A stretch of DNA of 64,000 nucleotides from Yponomeuta sedellus (taxonomy: Eukaryota > Arthropoda > Insecta > Lepidoptera > Yponomeutidae), in NCBI GenBank assembly GCA_934045075.1, contig OW203740.1, positions 20,101,878-20,165,877 of the forward strand, given 5' to 3'. Of this stretch, positions 20,680 through 30,589 are shown piece after piece. The position numbers and the translations under genes are program-made. The notes below the pieces were generated by a model. That model did no database searches. It was not told the DNA's origin and saw nothing but the letters and a program-made list of their open reading frames with translations. Position 1 is the stretch's first letter. Every line of letters starts with the position of its first letter.

Positions 20680-20985
20680 GTATTTGTTTGCATCCGACAG
20701 AGAACCAAAGTTATCGACGTAGCTCAGAGAATCAACAAGCTGAAGTGGCAGTGGACTGCCCATATCTCGCAAAGAACCGACAAAGTTGGAATAAACGTGT
20801 TCTTGAGTGGAGACCGCGACTCGGCGAAAGTAGTGTAGGACGCCTTCCGACCAGGTGGGATGACGATCTGCGAAAAACTGCAGGCAGATGCTGGATGCGA
20901 CAATCTGAAGACAGGGCGCTATGGCGCTCATTAGGGGAGTGCTATGTCCAGCAGTGGACTAGTATAGCCTGATAATGATGATAAG
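20680..20985 (+). pseudogene. RTE-F ORF2 C-terminus and 3' end
   Basis: A frame from 20698 reads VIDVAQRINKLKWQW, shifts frame near 20785, and then reads WNKRVLEWRPRLGESSVG, LPTRWDDDLRKTAGRCW, ALWRSLGECYVQQWTSIA, with a stop at 20972. This W-R-RWDDDL...W-SLGE-YVQQW ending is typical of RTE-like LINE proteins in Lepidoptera. The terminal UTR is a few bases. Frameshifted and 5' truncated. Confidence 0.8.
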
Positions 20986-21430
20986 ATGAATTATTTGATT
21001 CAGATCAATAAATTATCTCTGTTCCCCCCGCCAAGGCCCGGCCAAGTCGACAAAACGCCGCGTCAATTAACAAAACAATTAAATCGGTCCACATCCTTGT
21101 TAAAGTGTGCTTTCCAACTTCACACGCTACCAAAACAAACATCATTATTCCCTTAATTTACTTCGCTTGCAACAATAACACTGCGATTTAAATAAACTTA
21201 TACCTAGAATCGATTCAAGGCGGGTGTGGACAAAACAGAGATGTTTCTAATGGAAATATTTACACTCATACCCGTGTTCTGTCTGAGTTATAATAATATA
21301 AACTCACGCTTGTGTACCGGAGGCGTGGGCAGAGGCCGGTGTACTTTAGTTTCATGCTGCGCGCACGCATCTCTTCCTTGTTATCGGCTTGATGATTGAC
21401 TGCCGACATTCATGGAGGAGGCTTGATGAT
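20986..21430. other. Mostly unmatched DNA
   Basis: 20995-21250 is repeat-free and moderately GC-rich (CCAAGGCCCGGCCAAGTCGA). 21298-21345 is a diverged LINE-H fragment (CTCACGCTTGTGTACCGGAG). Confidence 0.4.
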
Positions 21431-22195
21431 GACATTCAGAGACGAATCCCAAGTTCACGCTTAGAGCAGTCTTAGCAAAGTAAACTAAAGTCATACTTAG
21501 TAAAGCGCCGAAATTTTCGTATTCACATTCGATCGGGAGCCGGAGTTAAGCATGAGCTAAGAAAAGAACTGTCTTAAGAAAGTTATCTATATTGTCTATT
21601 ATTTTTTAGTGATGTAGTTCTTACCGGTTTTTTAAACATTATATCGCTACAGGAGAGCAGGACAACATCATACAAGTTTATGTATGTGAGAGTGAAATAA
21701 AAAGCTCACAGATAATGCTCGTAGAACTTCAGTGAAATGACGTTTGGAGTCGTCTGTGAACAAAAGAATTCTTTACATTCTTTGGTTAGCGGTTGGCGCG
21801 AGTTTTATAAGTTGGCGAAAATTGTACCTATTCTCAATTCTGTAAATTAATATTCATTATTCATCATCCAGACCTAGGTCTCCCAAGGCGTCCACTTCTT
21901 CTAAAAAGTCTATAACTTAAAAGCGATTCATTTTCTCACAAAACTCCGCAGTAAACACAATTCTAATCACACACTCTAACCAAACCAATACGACAAAAAG
22001 GTAACCACAAAGTAAAGAGAACCAAATGACAGTTCTAAGCTCACGTAAAGTCACCAATATTGGCTAATTACACTTAGCTAAGTACCATTTCATATTCAAC
22101 TTGATAAGATTCGATTCTGAATACGAAATAATTCTAAGTACGTGATTTTGACATTTCTGATACCGGTCTTAGCTTAGTTTTCGTCTCTGAATGTC
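21431..22195. mobile_element. 765-bp inverted-repeat element
   Basis: 16-bp exact terminal inverted repeats GACATTCAGAGACGAA at 21431-21446 and 22180-22195. Subterminal TTAGC/GCTAAG-rich words resemble other TTAGC-type MITEs at 26318 and 58147. No coding. Confidence 0.65.
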
Positions 22196-22235
22196 AGCCT
22201 TATTACACTGTTAATACTTTCGATAAGACACTGAT

Positions 22236-22355
22236 GATATCAACCGTTTGTATGTCCCTGCTGGGGCACGGGTCTCTTCTTGGTATGCAGGAAGCGTATG
22301 AGCCACTTACACATTGTTATATTTTCCGCTGACAACTCTTACATGCGCGAACTTA
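22236..22355. repeat. Rep-E, left copy
   Basis: Related to the SINE-4 tail (TATGTCCCTGCTGGGGCACG, TGCAGGAAGCG), then a distinct end CGCTGACAACTCTTACATGC. Directly repeated at 22801-22925 on the other side of MITE-E. Confidence 0.65.
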
Positions 22356-22799
22356 AGGCTGGGCGCATGCTGAGACGCAGGCGACGCAGCACAGTTCAGT
22401 ACTGGGCGGGGCAGTTGAGGCAGACATAGGCCAGACCGCATGCTGCGACGCAACTAACTATTCGCTCTATTCCTTGGCAATTCTCACCCATAGTAACTCT
22501 TTCAATGTCTTTTTTTAATAGTCTGGATGATTTGTATAATAAGGTTCACAGCTAACTAATTCAATTAAATGTTTTGTCATTGCAACAAAATTGTAAGTAA
22601 AGACGCCTCGACGTGCACGCGTCGCGCAGAAATCTGTACCGGCACTACAACGAGACGCAGAGCAGGGCAGACACATGTCTGCGTCGCAGTGCCTGCGCCG
22701 CAGCGTACGTAGCTCAATGAAGTTCCATGCTTTACAAAATCTGCGCTGCCCTGCGCTGCGCTGAGCTGCGTCGCCTGCGGCTCAGCATACTCCCAGCCT
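22356..22799. mobile_element. MITE-E, 444 bp
   Basis: Ends AGGCTGGGCGCATGCTGAGA and, inverted, GGCTCAGCATACTCCCAGCCT, with inner arms continuing the pairing (CAGGCGACGCAGC). GC-rich and CpG-rich, unlike the neighbourhood. No coding. A half copy is at 17817. Confidence 0.7.
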
Positions 22800-22800
22800 A

Positions 22801-22925
22801 ATAATAACCCTCTGTATGTCCCTACTACTGGGGCACGGGTCTCTTCTTGCATTGCAGGAAGCGTATGAGCCACTCACAAATTGTCATAGTTTTCGCTGAC
22901 AGCGCTTACATGCGCGACGTTAATA
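22801..22925. repeat. Rep-E, right copy
   Basis: Same order and orientation as 22236-22355, ending CGCTGACAGCGCTTACATGC. The MITE therefore sits between two direct repeats far longer than any target duplication. Confidence 0.65.
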
Positions 22926-23079
22926 GTTTTACCTAAACCATTCCAAACTCTGTACATCTATTAACTAGTACATTATAGACCGTCATCCATATCGACTGTG
23001 TACCTACTCAATAGACAACTTCCCTCCCTTGCATGGATTTTGATACTACTGGGTCTGAACATTACATACCGCTACGTCA

Positions 23080-23155
23080 GGAAGGCCTAGGCCATAGGAC
23101 GTGATCCACCACGGGGGCCAAGTCTGAGTTGGTGGAGGCGTAGTGGCGATTTTAA
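23080..23155 (-). mobile_element. SINE-4 fragment
   Basis: CCACCACGGGGGCCAAGTCT and GTTGGTGGAGGCG only. Confidence 0.6.
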
Positions 23156-23214
23156 GCGTTAAGATAGATTCAAAGATTTAAAAAAATATATTTGCAAACA
23201 ATTTGTGTAATCAC

Positions 23215-23324
23215 AAAAAAAATGTAGTCTATAAACGTCCCACTGCAGGGCACAGGCCTTCTCTCTGGGAGAGAGTATGGGCTTAGTTACCACGCGTGCC
23301 CACTGCGAATTAGCAGGTTCGAAA
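23215..23324 (+). repeat. Rep-N copy
   Basis: CTATAAACGTCCCACTGCAG, GGCACAGGCCTTCTCTCTGG and CCACGCGTGCCCACTGCG, the best copy of this repeat here. Confidence 0.6.
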
Positions 23325-23511
23325 GCGACGGTAGCCCAGTGGGTAGAACAATGGACTCTGAAGCGAGAGAAGCAGGTTCGATTCCTAGAGCGGACATGTA
23401 CCAATGACTTTGTTTTCTGGGTTATGTACATTTGTGAAGATAGTAGCAATACAACTCGCTAACTGTGAAGGAAAATATTGTGAGGAAACCTGAGTGTCTG
23501 AAGTGTTCAAC
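23325..23511 (+). mobile_element. SINE-1, short-tailed type
   Basis: GACGGTAGCCCAGTGGGTAG (A box), AGGTTCGATTCCT (B box) and body words ACTGTGAAGGAAAATATTGT. Confidence 0.75.
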
Positions 23512-23581
23512 TAATTTAATTAGACTTAACCCTAAATCAAGCTAACCTAGGTTGGTGAACATACTTTATCTATTTACAATT

Positions 23582-23944
23582 GTGGCGAGCACATGTCAAC
23601 TCTGCGCGCGCATTACAAACTCCAACATTCCTGCATCGCGCAATGAAAGTGTTTCAATGACATACCATAAATATAACGTCCGACTAACATTAGTTGGACC
23701 GGCCGTCCCCAGGCATACGATCTGCCTGGCGGGAAATTTCCCTTTATAGTGGAAGAGCACGATCACCCGCTCTTCCCTATAGTGGGGTGCCGAGGGGTTG
23801 GAGGATCGTATGCCTGGGGACGGCCGGTCCAACTAATGTTAGTCGGACGTTATATTTATGGTATGTCATTGAAACACTTTCATTGCGCGATGCAGGAATG
23901 TTGGAGTTTGTAGTGCGCGCGCAGAGTAGACATGTGCTCGCCAC
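23582..23944. mobile_element. 363-bp foldback MITE with 6-bp target duplication
   Basis: Arms of 141 bp (23582-23722 and 23804-23944), exact but for about two mismatches, starting GTGGCGAGCACATGTC. An inner hairpin (GGAAGAGC / GCTCTTCC) fills the loop. ACAATT repeats at 23576-23581 and 23945-23950. GC-rich; the matching open frames on both strands follow from the symmetry and are not genes. Confidence 0.85.
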
Positions 23945-24017
23945 ACAATTAATAATTTTCTTGACTGAAATATTGTGATTTATTTGTACATCTAATGCCT
24001 ACTCCAGTATATTGCTG

Positions 24018-24178
24018 CAGTCCATCCAAAGGTTGTCTGGAAGAGATGACTTTTAATGATAAGGCCGCCGTCTGTACTCTTAGTTTAAGAAATATCTGTG
24101 AATTTCCTTTTTTAATTTTAAAATTGTAAAAATTTAATAAACAAGCATAAATCCGTATAAAAACAGTTTTAATTATGT
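24018..24178 (+). mobile_element. LINE-K fragment followed by a PLE terminus
   Basis: 24020-24075 has GGTTGTCTGGAAGAGATGAC and GATAAGGCCGCCGTCTG (LINE-K 3' UTR). 24119-24178 has GCATAAATCCGTATAAAAAC then AGTTTTAATTAT, the same terminus as 62840-62890 but without the insertion found there. Confidence 0.6.
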
Positions 24179-24654
24179 CTAGTGCTCGTGTTAACCTTAG
24201 AAAATACAATAAAGTGTTCTCTTCCCGACCTTGGTGCTTGAAATCACCATCCGAAACTCAAACCCACGACCCTACTTACAAGACGCCAACGTTCTGCGGC
24301 TCGTACTTCAAGCATTTTTATATCATTCAGTTGAAATTAGCACAAATATTTTTGGTGATTTTAATTTTAATTTGGGCTTAGGGATATTAAAATTATATCG
24401 AGGGAAGACCTCTAAAGCAGGGTTCTTAAGCTTCTTGAACTCAAGGGCCACTTTCAATATTTTTAAGAGGACACGGAAGATTTTAAATACGAAAATTTGA
24501 AGTAAATTTGAAAATATTTAAACATTCCTAATTTAAAAAGATTAAAGATGATGTAATAAACTTGGATCAGTGTGTCCTTAAGAATACTCGAAATTGATTA
24601 ATATTCTTTATTCTATTTTATTAATGGACTCAGAGCCAAATTCTAAATTTTGAT
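24179..24654. other. Unclassified DNA
   Basis: Two overlapping short frames (68 and 89 codons) with no family. CTCAAACCCACGACC near 24260 resembles an inverted B box, but no SINE body is recognised. Confidence 0.35.
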
Positions 24655-24891
24655 TTTTGCTAAGAATATAGTTAACTGTATTGCTGTCTCTTCGAATTTC
24701 CCTTAAAAGAAGCGTGACAGAAACGTTACTTAAGTACTTTCTTAGAGAAATTTTCAATTCAGAAAGTGGTCCTTAGGGCAAATTTCTTAATTGACAATGT
24801 CGCTAAGTAAATAGTTAACTCTAATTCTGTCTCCTCGAATTCCCCGTAAAAGAGCGTGACAGAACGTTAGGCACTTAAGTATTTACTTAGA

Positions 24892-25098
24892 TAAATAGAT
24901 AGATAGATAGAATATTCTTTATTGCATGTAAACCAGGGATTAGATAAAAGACTTTAAAAAATACAGTACAGTACAAGTGGCGGCCTTATTAATAAAAGTA
25001 ATTTCTTCCAGATAACCACTGACAGAAAAGAAGAAACGGAAACTGAAATACGGGTAGTCGGCGCAACTAAACAATATTAGACAACATAAGAGAAATTA
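24892..25098 (-). mobile_element. LINE-K 3' end
   Basis: (ATAG)n tail, GAATATTCTTTATTGCATG and GTGGCGGCCTTATTAATAAA: the reverse complement of the copy at 29225-29400. Confidence 0.7.
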
Positions 25099-25099
25099 T

Positions 25100-25360
25100 A
25101 CTTTTTCTTTTTAATGCACTAACCCGTGCTAAGGACAATTTAAAAACCTATTTAGAGGCTAAAAATTCCACCCATGCCAGGATTCGAACCCGCGACGTCT
25201 GGCTATCCGTAATACAGAGAATATTGTAAAGAGGTTCGATATTTCACTGATGCCGGTGAGTCGCCCATTGGCTCAGTTGGAAAGAGTGCTGGCACGGATA
25301 GCCAGAGGTGGCGGATTCGAATCCCTGCATGGGTGGATTTTTTAGCCTCTAAATAGGTTT
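25100..25360. mobile_element. TFB element
   Basis: Inverted tail and 3' half of the tRNA-like domain, a switch at about 25211 (TATCCGTAATACAGAG), then forward head, complete tRNA-like domain and end. B box GGATTCGAATCCC is present in the forward arm. Confidence 0.85.
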
Positions 25361-25490
25361 ATAAGTGAAATTTTCATTTCAGAAACCGGCCCTTAGAGCT
25401 TCGTGTGTGTGCCTCGGCTTTGCTTCGGCCCACATTTGGACGTTCGTCCATCAATTCTTTTTTCGCTGGCCTTGAAGTAATCTATCTTTT

Positions 25491-25783
25491 AATTCCGTTT
25501 TGGCTTAAAGTGTACTTTACACATTTATTAAACAGCGTTTGTAGCAAGCTTTTTATGTCTTCAGATATTTCACTGAATCGTATTATCTTGATTTAGTTTA
25601 GTTTTAGTCCGAACCCCGGCTGGGGACAAAAAAAACCAATTCCCTATTAGCTTAAAGCTACTTTACACATTTCTTGAACATCCTTTGTAGCAAGCTTATT
25701 AAATCTTCAGGGATTTCACTGAATCGTATTATCTTGATTAAGTTTAATTTTAGTTTGAACAGCGGCTGGGGACAAAAAAAACC
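25491..25783 (+). repeat. 147-bp tandem duplication carrying a SINE-2 piece
   Basis: 25491-25637 and 25638-25783 are diverged copies. Both contain TTTCACTGAATCGTATTATC and end with GGCTGGGGACAAAAAAAACC, the head-body joint of SINE-2. Confidence 0.75.
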
Positions 25784-25915
25784 ACAGGTCGTTTATACAA
25801 AAAAAAACCACGGGATGTTTACATGTTTGTGATGTCACTGTTTCTGATTCCCACGACACAGGGTGTCCTAGTGTGGGGCCAGAAGCAATGTATGTGCCTG
25901 TATGTACATGTTATG
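25759..25915 (+). mobile_element. SINE-2 body, head replaced
   Basis: GGCTGGGGACAAAAAAAACC onward through CCTAGTGTGGGGCCAGAAGC and a TATGT-rich tail. The tRNA head is absent upstream of the duplicated segment. Confidence 0.7.
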
Positions 25916-25949
25916 TTATTTCTAACTTAATCAAGTTTAACTAATTACG

Positions 25950-26160
25950 CTTCGGTAGCGCAGCGGTTTGGCACGCTGACTGTAAAACTGAAGGTCTCGG
26001 GCTTGATTCCCGGCCGGCTCAAACTAGGAAACGAACTTTTCTAGTTTGTAATGTTATGTATGTGTGTGTTTATTGCATTAAATCTATCGTCGAGTTAGCA
26101 CTTGTAACACAAGTTGTACTTAGTATGAGGCTAACGAGATCTGTGTAGTGTGCCCTGAGT
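25950..26160 (+). mobile_element. SINE-3 copy
   Basis: tRNA-like head GCTTCGGTAGCGCAGCGGTT, loop CTGTAAAAC, B-box region TCGGGCTTGATTCC, then AAACTAGGAAACGAACTTTT and TCTATCGTCGAGTTAGCAC. Confidence 0.8.
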
Positions 26161-26317
26161 ATTTATTATTATATTATTTATTTAATTATAGTCTATGCAA
26201 CAATTATTAGCGCAAACTTCACTGGTTTACGTAAATCTATACGTCTGAGTAAAACTTGTTAGTGAACCGTTTGTTTCCCAAATAAAAAATAAAATCCTTT
26301 GCCAGCCTAAGAAACTT

Positions 26318-26732
26318 AGGCTGATACTCAGAAACACAGCGTTGAGCTACACTTAACTTGAACTAAGCTGAGCATCGGTTGGGCAATCTCAACCAAGAAT
26401 CAAGAATTTTGTATTCACAGTCAATATATCGACTCGAACACAGCTAAGCCACATTTAGTTAGATTTCTCCAATTGCCTACAAGTGTTGTCACTTTCTTCG
26501 TCACACAGTATTTCGGTGACTTAGCTCAGACTCAAGGTGGCAGTCATTGCCACCTTGAGTCTCAGCTAAGTCACCGAAATCCACTACTCAGTCTCAGCTT
26601 AGCTTGCGCTCAATTTTTGGTACCTCAAACTCAACTGTGAATACAAAATATCCCTGAGACTTTCACTTTCACAGTTGTAAGACCCGGACTCACATTGAGC
26701 TCACGCTCATAATCGTTTCTAAATATCGGCCT
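26318..26732. mobile_element. 415-bp TTAGC-type MITE with a central hairpin
   Basis: Ends AGGCTGATACTCAGAAAC and inverted AGGCCGATATTTAGAAAC (four mismatches). AATTTTGTATTCACAG recurs inverted near 26635. The centre is a 33-bp hairpin (26510-26542 / 26548-26580, one mismatch). Confidence 0.7.
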
Positions 26733-27329
26733 CAGTACCGTGGAATCGCCAGTTACACCTAGTGCAAACAACTCAGCAACTGGAATGCCACTCAAAGAAG
26801 ACGGGCACCCCCAGGGCTCTCCAAGCCTAAATCACTGTTGATACATGTGGGTAGACTTAGCAACACGCGGATCCGTCTCCCTTCATTCGATTCTCACACT
26901 TACACCGTAGCGCTTAAGTGCTACAACTGGTTAGTAGCGACAGAAGCTGAAGATGCCACATCCCATGAGTGTTAGTGCCGTCTCTGTAATTGTTTACATT
27001 CGCGCACCGCTACACTTCGGGACAATATTTGAATAAGGCAGATAACTAGGCTAACACACCATAACATATATTATGCAGGGCAGAAGAAACGTGGAAATTG
27101 AACTCTAGTTTCTTGAGGGTAAGGGCTAGTTTGGATAGGCGCCTGAGGAGGTCTGCGAGTGATAAGTGTAAATATTAATCTGTTCTCTGTTCTGAATCAG
27201 TTTTCGTAAGGGTGTTTATTTAAAATGTGTAGTGTTATTGTGTTGTTAGTCTTGGATATCTGTTTTGGACGCTTTCCTGCTTTCCTTTTGGCACACATTC
27301 TAGCGGGAGAAAATATTAAAAAAACTTCT
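26733..27329. other. Repeat-free stretch, GC-richer at 26740-27010
   Basis: No ORF above the noise and no repeat match. Possible conserved non-coding DNA. Confidence 0.4.
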
Positions 27330-27412
27330 AAAGCACTTGAGCGCCTTTCGGTAGCCTAATCCTTCCGTCAGTGTCCACGATTCAACTCCGTAAGTCATAA
27401 CTGATGAAAATT
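27330..27412 (-). pseudogene. RTE-type LINE internal fragment
   Basis: On minus the frame reads MTYGVESWTLTEGLGYRK, the conserved YG-E-W-LT block between the RT domain and the C-terminus of RTE/L2-like LINEs. Confidence 0.6.
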
Positions 27413-27413
27413 A

Positions 27414-27576
27414 TGATATCAACCCTTTGTATATCCCCACTGCTAGGGCACGAGCCTTTCCGTGCTTTGCAGGAAGGGTCGACCATAATCCAACACGGGG
27501 GCCTGGTCCGGGTTGGTGGAGGATTGTAAGACAGTGGCGGGCCTTACTGTCAAAATTTATCAAGCCGGCTTAGCGT
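27414..27576 (-). mobile_element. SINE-4 fragment
   Basis: GATATCAACCCTTTGTATAT, GGGGGCCTGGTCCGGGTTGG and GGGCCTTACTGTCAAAA in order, then joined to the next SINE-4. Confidence 0.75.
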
Positions 27577-27976
27577 TATCAACCCTTGTATGTCCCCACT
27601 GCTGGGGCACGGGTCTCTTCCTGCATCGCAGGAAGGTTAGGCCATACTCCTAACCTTCAAGATAAGGTTATTAGGTGATTAAGATTAGGTAAGATTGCTT
27701 AGATGAAAACAAATTGTTTCTAACCTAACCTTCAAGATAAGGTTATTAGGTGATTAAGATTAGGTAAGATTGCTTAGATGAAAACAAATTGTTTTCATCT
27801 AAGCAAGCCGGCCATAAGGCGGAGACAAGGCTTAACGACAGCCATTACATAACAGCCGGCACCAACGGCTTAACGTGCCTTGCAAAGCACGGAAGCGCTC
27901 AGAGAAAAAACGCCCATCCTGAAGTGTTTGATTCCAATCACTCGGTTCCACTGGGCCACGAGCGCTTCTCATAACT
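27577..27976 (-). mobile_element. SINE-4 with its middle replaced
   Basis: Both outer parts of SINE-4 are present (27577-27648 and about 27807-27976). The middle is replaced by a 75-bp direct repeat (27649-27723, 27724-27788) ending in an 18-bp hairpin (27770-27787 / 27789-27806). Confidence 0.7.
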
Positions 27977-28199
27977 GGCTTTATAACAAATTAATTAGAG
28001 TAGAGTAAATAGGTTCCACTTGAGCAATCAAAAGATTCTTTATTAAACAGACAAGGTGAATTCCCAGTATCAATTGTAAGGGAGCTGGCAGGAGTCTGTC
28101 GCAGACGGGAGAGTTTCTTCGTTTCCAATTAAGTCTGGCCAATTATAACAAGTTCTTGGCAAACGCTATTTCAAGTGTCTGAGCAGCAGGTATTGTATT

Positions 28200-28276
28200 C
28201 GGTTAGGAGTGACATACCTTTTTAATGTAGCCTATAAACGTCCTATTGCAGGGCTCAGGCCGTCTCTCAGAGAGAG
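28200..28276 (+). repeat. Rep-N fragment
   Basis: CCTATAAACGTCCTATTGCA and GGCCGTCTCTCAGAGAGAG. Confidence 0.5.
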
Positions 28277-28543
28277 AATCGATATCAACCCTTTATATGT
28301 CCCCACTGTTGGGGCACGGATCTCTGCCTGTAACGCAGGAAGGTTTGGCCACACTCCACCACTGGGGCCGAGTCCGGGTTGGTGGAGGATTTTAAGACAG
28401 TGGCGGGCCTTACTGTCAGAAGTTATCAAGCCGCCCATAAGGCCTCCGACATGGCTTAACGACTGCCATTACATAACAGCCGGCACCAACGGCTTAACGT
28501 GCCTTGCGAAGCACGGAAGCGCTCGGACAAAATGCCACTAGCG
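28277..28543 (-). mobile_element. SINE-4 copy
   Basis: ATCAACCCTTTATATGTCCC to GAAGCACGGAAGCGCTCGG with all middle blocks. The 110-codon open frame across it is a property of the repeat. Confidence 0.8.
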
Positions 28544-28582
28544 GAATTGTCCTTAGCACGGATTAGTGCTTTAAAAAAATAT
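28544..28582 (+). mobile_element. TFB tail only
   Basis: AATTGTCCTTAGCACGGATT then AGTGCTTTAAAAAAATA, attached to the broken end of the SINE-4. Confidence 0.65.
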
Positions 28583-28934
28583 AACCAACAACCCGAGTCT
28601 ATGAAACTAGAAGTTAGTTAGTTATCAACTGAAATTCTACAAAAAAATTACATGGTTGTCAGTTTCTTATCAGAATCCTACTAGGTTTTTGTACAGCTTG
28701 TATTTCCATTGCACGCAGTCTCCCAAAAGTCTACTACACTTACTACAATGTACTATATTTATCAAAAGCAAACAGTTCAAAGACCACACACACAGGCGGC
28801 ATAAACGAAAGCTCGATGCACGAGTGATCCGAGCACACAAATAATTGCGTTCAGGAAATCAAAGGCCGATTAATTTTACGTTCAGCGTTTTTGAGCTAAG
28901 GCCCGTGCAGACTTACGCAGTATTTGTTATTTAC
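28583..28934. other. Unmatched DNA
   Basis: 28795-28925 is GC-richer, with ATTA-type words (CCGATTAATTTTACG). No ORF of note. Confidence 0.4.
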
Positions 28935-28990
28935 GTAGCCTCTATTTTTGTGTCCCACTGCTGAGGCAAAGGCCTGCTCTAATCTCGTCC
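28935..28990 (-). mobile_element. LINE 3' end (same family as 34925-35190)
   Basis: Reverse complement reads GGCCTTTGCCTCAGCAGTGG, then GACACAAAAATAGAGGC: the last codons and terminus of that LINE. Confidence 0.6.
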
Positions 28991-29009
28991 AGAGATTTCT
29001 GTTCTGACT

Positions 29010-29218
29010 ACCTCAGAACGGAGATGTTGGTCGAGATTATATTTCCACATTACCTCAGAACGGAGATGTTGGTCGAGATTATATTTCCACATTACCTCAG
29101 AACGGAGATGTTGGTCGAGATTATATTTCCACATTACCTCAGAACGGAGATGTTGGTCGAGATTATATTTCCACATTACCTCAGAACGGAGATGTTGGTC
29201 GAGACTATATTTCCACAT
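29010..29218. repeat. 42-bp minisatellite, five units
   Basis: Units 29010-29051, 29052-29093, 29094-29135, 29136-29177 and 29178-29218. The first four are identical and the last has a change in GAGACTATA. Unit length is 14 codons, so the array stays open on both strands (minus unit MWKYNLDQHLRSEV). Confidence 0.95.
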
Positions 29219-29224
29219 ATCTTC

Positions 29225-29500
29225 TTCCATTTACGCAGTATAAATGTCTCCATGTCTCTGTAACATGTCTCCGTCTATGGTTGCCTGGAAGAAATCGCTT
29301 TTAGTAATAAGGCCGCCATTTGTACTATATTTTTATTTAATTTCTGTTACTGTAATTTCTGTGTGCAATAAAGAATATTCTATCTATCTATTCTTTATTG
29401 TACACCAGGAAAAACGAACATAAAATATTTAAAAAGATACAATGTCTACTATAACCACTTCCCGATCTCCCATACTACCATGGTAACAGGTATTTTTAAC
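29225..29500. mobile_element. Two LINE-K type 3' ends, tail to tail
   Basis: 29270-29395 plus: GGTTGCCTGGAAGAAATCGC, AATAAGGCCGCC, GCAATAAAGAATATTC and a (TATC)n tail. 29390-29500 minus: CTATCTATTCTTTATTGTAC onward. They share one (CTAT)n tract. Confidence 0.65.
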
Positions 29501-29606
29501 AAAACATCACATTTGAATCACATAGTGTGATTTGATATGATTAATTTGTCAGGTAATTTAAATTCAGGATAAGAATTACCTGTTAAACACATCATTAAGG
29601 GATTAT

Positions 29607-29740
29607 ACATACATACATAACCTCATGCCTGTATCCCAGAGGGGTAGGCAGAGACCAGGGACTGCCACTTGCGACGATCCTGACAGATCACCTTCGCTTC
29701 ATCAACGTTCATAAGTCGTTGCATACACGCACGACATTAA
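29607..29740 (-). mobile_element. LINE-H 3' end
   Basis: (CATA)n tail, CCTCATGCCTGTATCCCAGA, CCACTTGCGACGATCCTGAC and CATCAACGTTCATAAGTCG. Confidence 0.8.
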
Positions 29741-29989
29741 GGGGTTATATGCAGAAAAGTTAGCGCCATTAATGAAAAAAAAAAACATTTTATTAGAAAT
29801 TTCACTAGAAATTAAGTACCTTATCTCTGTAAATTACTGGTGTGCAAGAAAAAGGTCACTAGCGTTTTTGCAAAAAAAAATCCGTTCAGGATCTCAATCA
29901 CGTTAGTAGTGATTTTGGGGACACATGGTCATGAATTTAAAACAAAAAACCTAAGAGTACGCAACGACTAATGAACTTTGACTGAGTAA

Positions 29990-30075
29990 AAGTGTTCTGT
30001 CAGGATCGTGGCAAGTGCCAGTCCCTGATACCAGCCTGTCCTTCTGGGATACAGGGGTGAGTTTATGTCAATGTT
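29990..30075 (+). mobile_element. LINE-H 3' end, diverged
   Basis: GTCAGGATCGTGGCAAGTGC and CTTCTGGGATACAGGGGTGA, then TTATGTCAATG. Confidence 0.65.
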
Positions 30076-30589
30076 ATAAAAATGTTCATTATTACACAAT
30101 CATAAAAAAATATACGAAGTTGTAGCGAGAGACTATACCAACGCCATACACTTAATTGGCTGCGGATTGCATAGTGCAAATACTGCAGGCAGATGCTAGA
30201 TAATTTGACATCATCTATACGCACCTTTACGTCTCCTTTTTTATTGTAGCGCAGAGGAAGCATCGGTTTATTTTTTCCAACAGCACATCTTCATATGCGC
30301 CGACCCAATAAAAACATAATTTTAAAAAAAACATCCCGCACCGTTGATTTTTTAACATAACGCTCGGTTTTACGCCGATTTTATGTGAAAATTTATATTA
30401 GTTTTTATGAGGGCACGCCGCGCACTTAAAATACAAAATATTACACGCAGAAAGACCACTCGCGGTGACGTGAAACAAAACTGCGAGACAGAGAGATTTT
30501 AACCTGCTGATTTTTACTTCACCTATGAGTTGACTGCACTAATAATACCTACTCGTATTTCTTAATAATTCGCGATGCTCATACATAGT
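30076..30589. other. Unmatched AT-rich DNA
   Basis: A 66-codon minus frame (30063-30263) has no family. Nothing else seen. Confidence 0.45.

Larger units (their letters stand above)
24655..25395. mobile_element. MITE-S: two diverged tandem copies, the second interrupted
   Basis: 24659-24783 and 24803-24891 share TAGTTAACT, GTCTC(T/C)TCGAATT and CGTGACAGAA, in order. The second copy breaks at 24891 and resumes at 25361 with GAAATTTTCATTTCAGAAAC, matching what follows TTTCTTAG in the first copy. The gap holds LINE-K and TFB. Confidence 0.65.

Noticed and set aside
23596..23978. Mirror frames starting MDRPSPGIRS on both strands
   Set aside because: They arise from the 141-bp inverted arms of the foldback element.
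28209..28541. 110-codon frame
   Set aside because: It lies wholly inside SINE-4. Similar frames appear in every SINE-4 copy because the repeat has few stops.
29010..29218. CRISPR array
   Set aside because: Units are contiguous, with no unique spacers, and the genome is eukaryotic.
28979..29263. Periodic frames on both strands
   Set aside because: A 42-bp minisatellite with a length divisible by three; no start or context for a gene.
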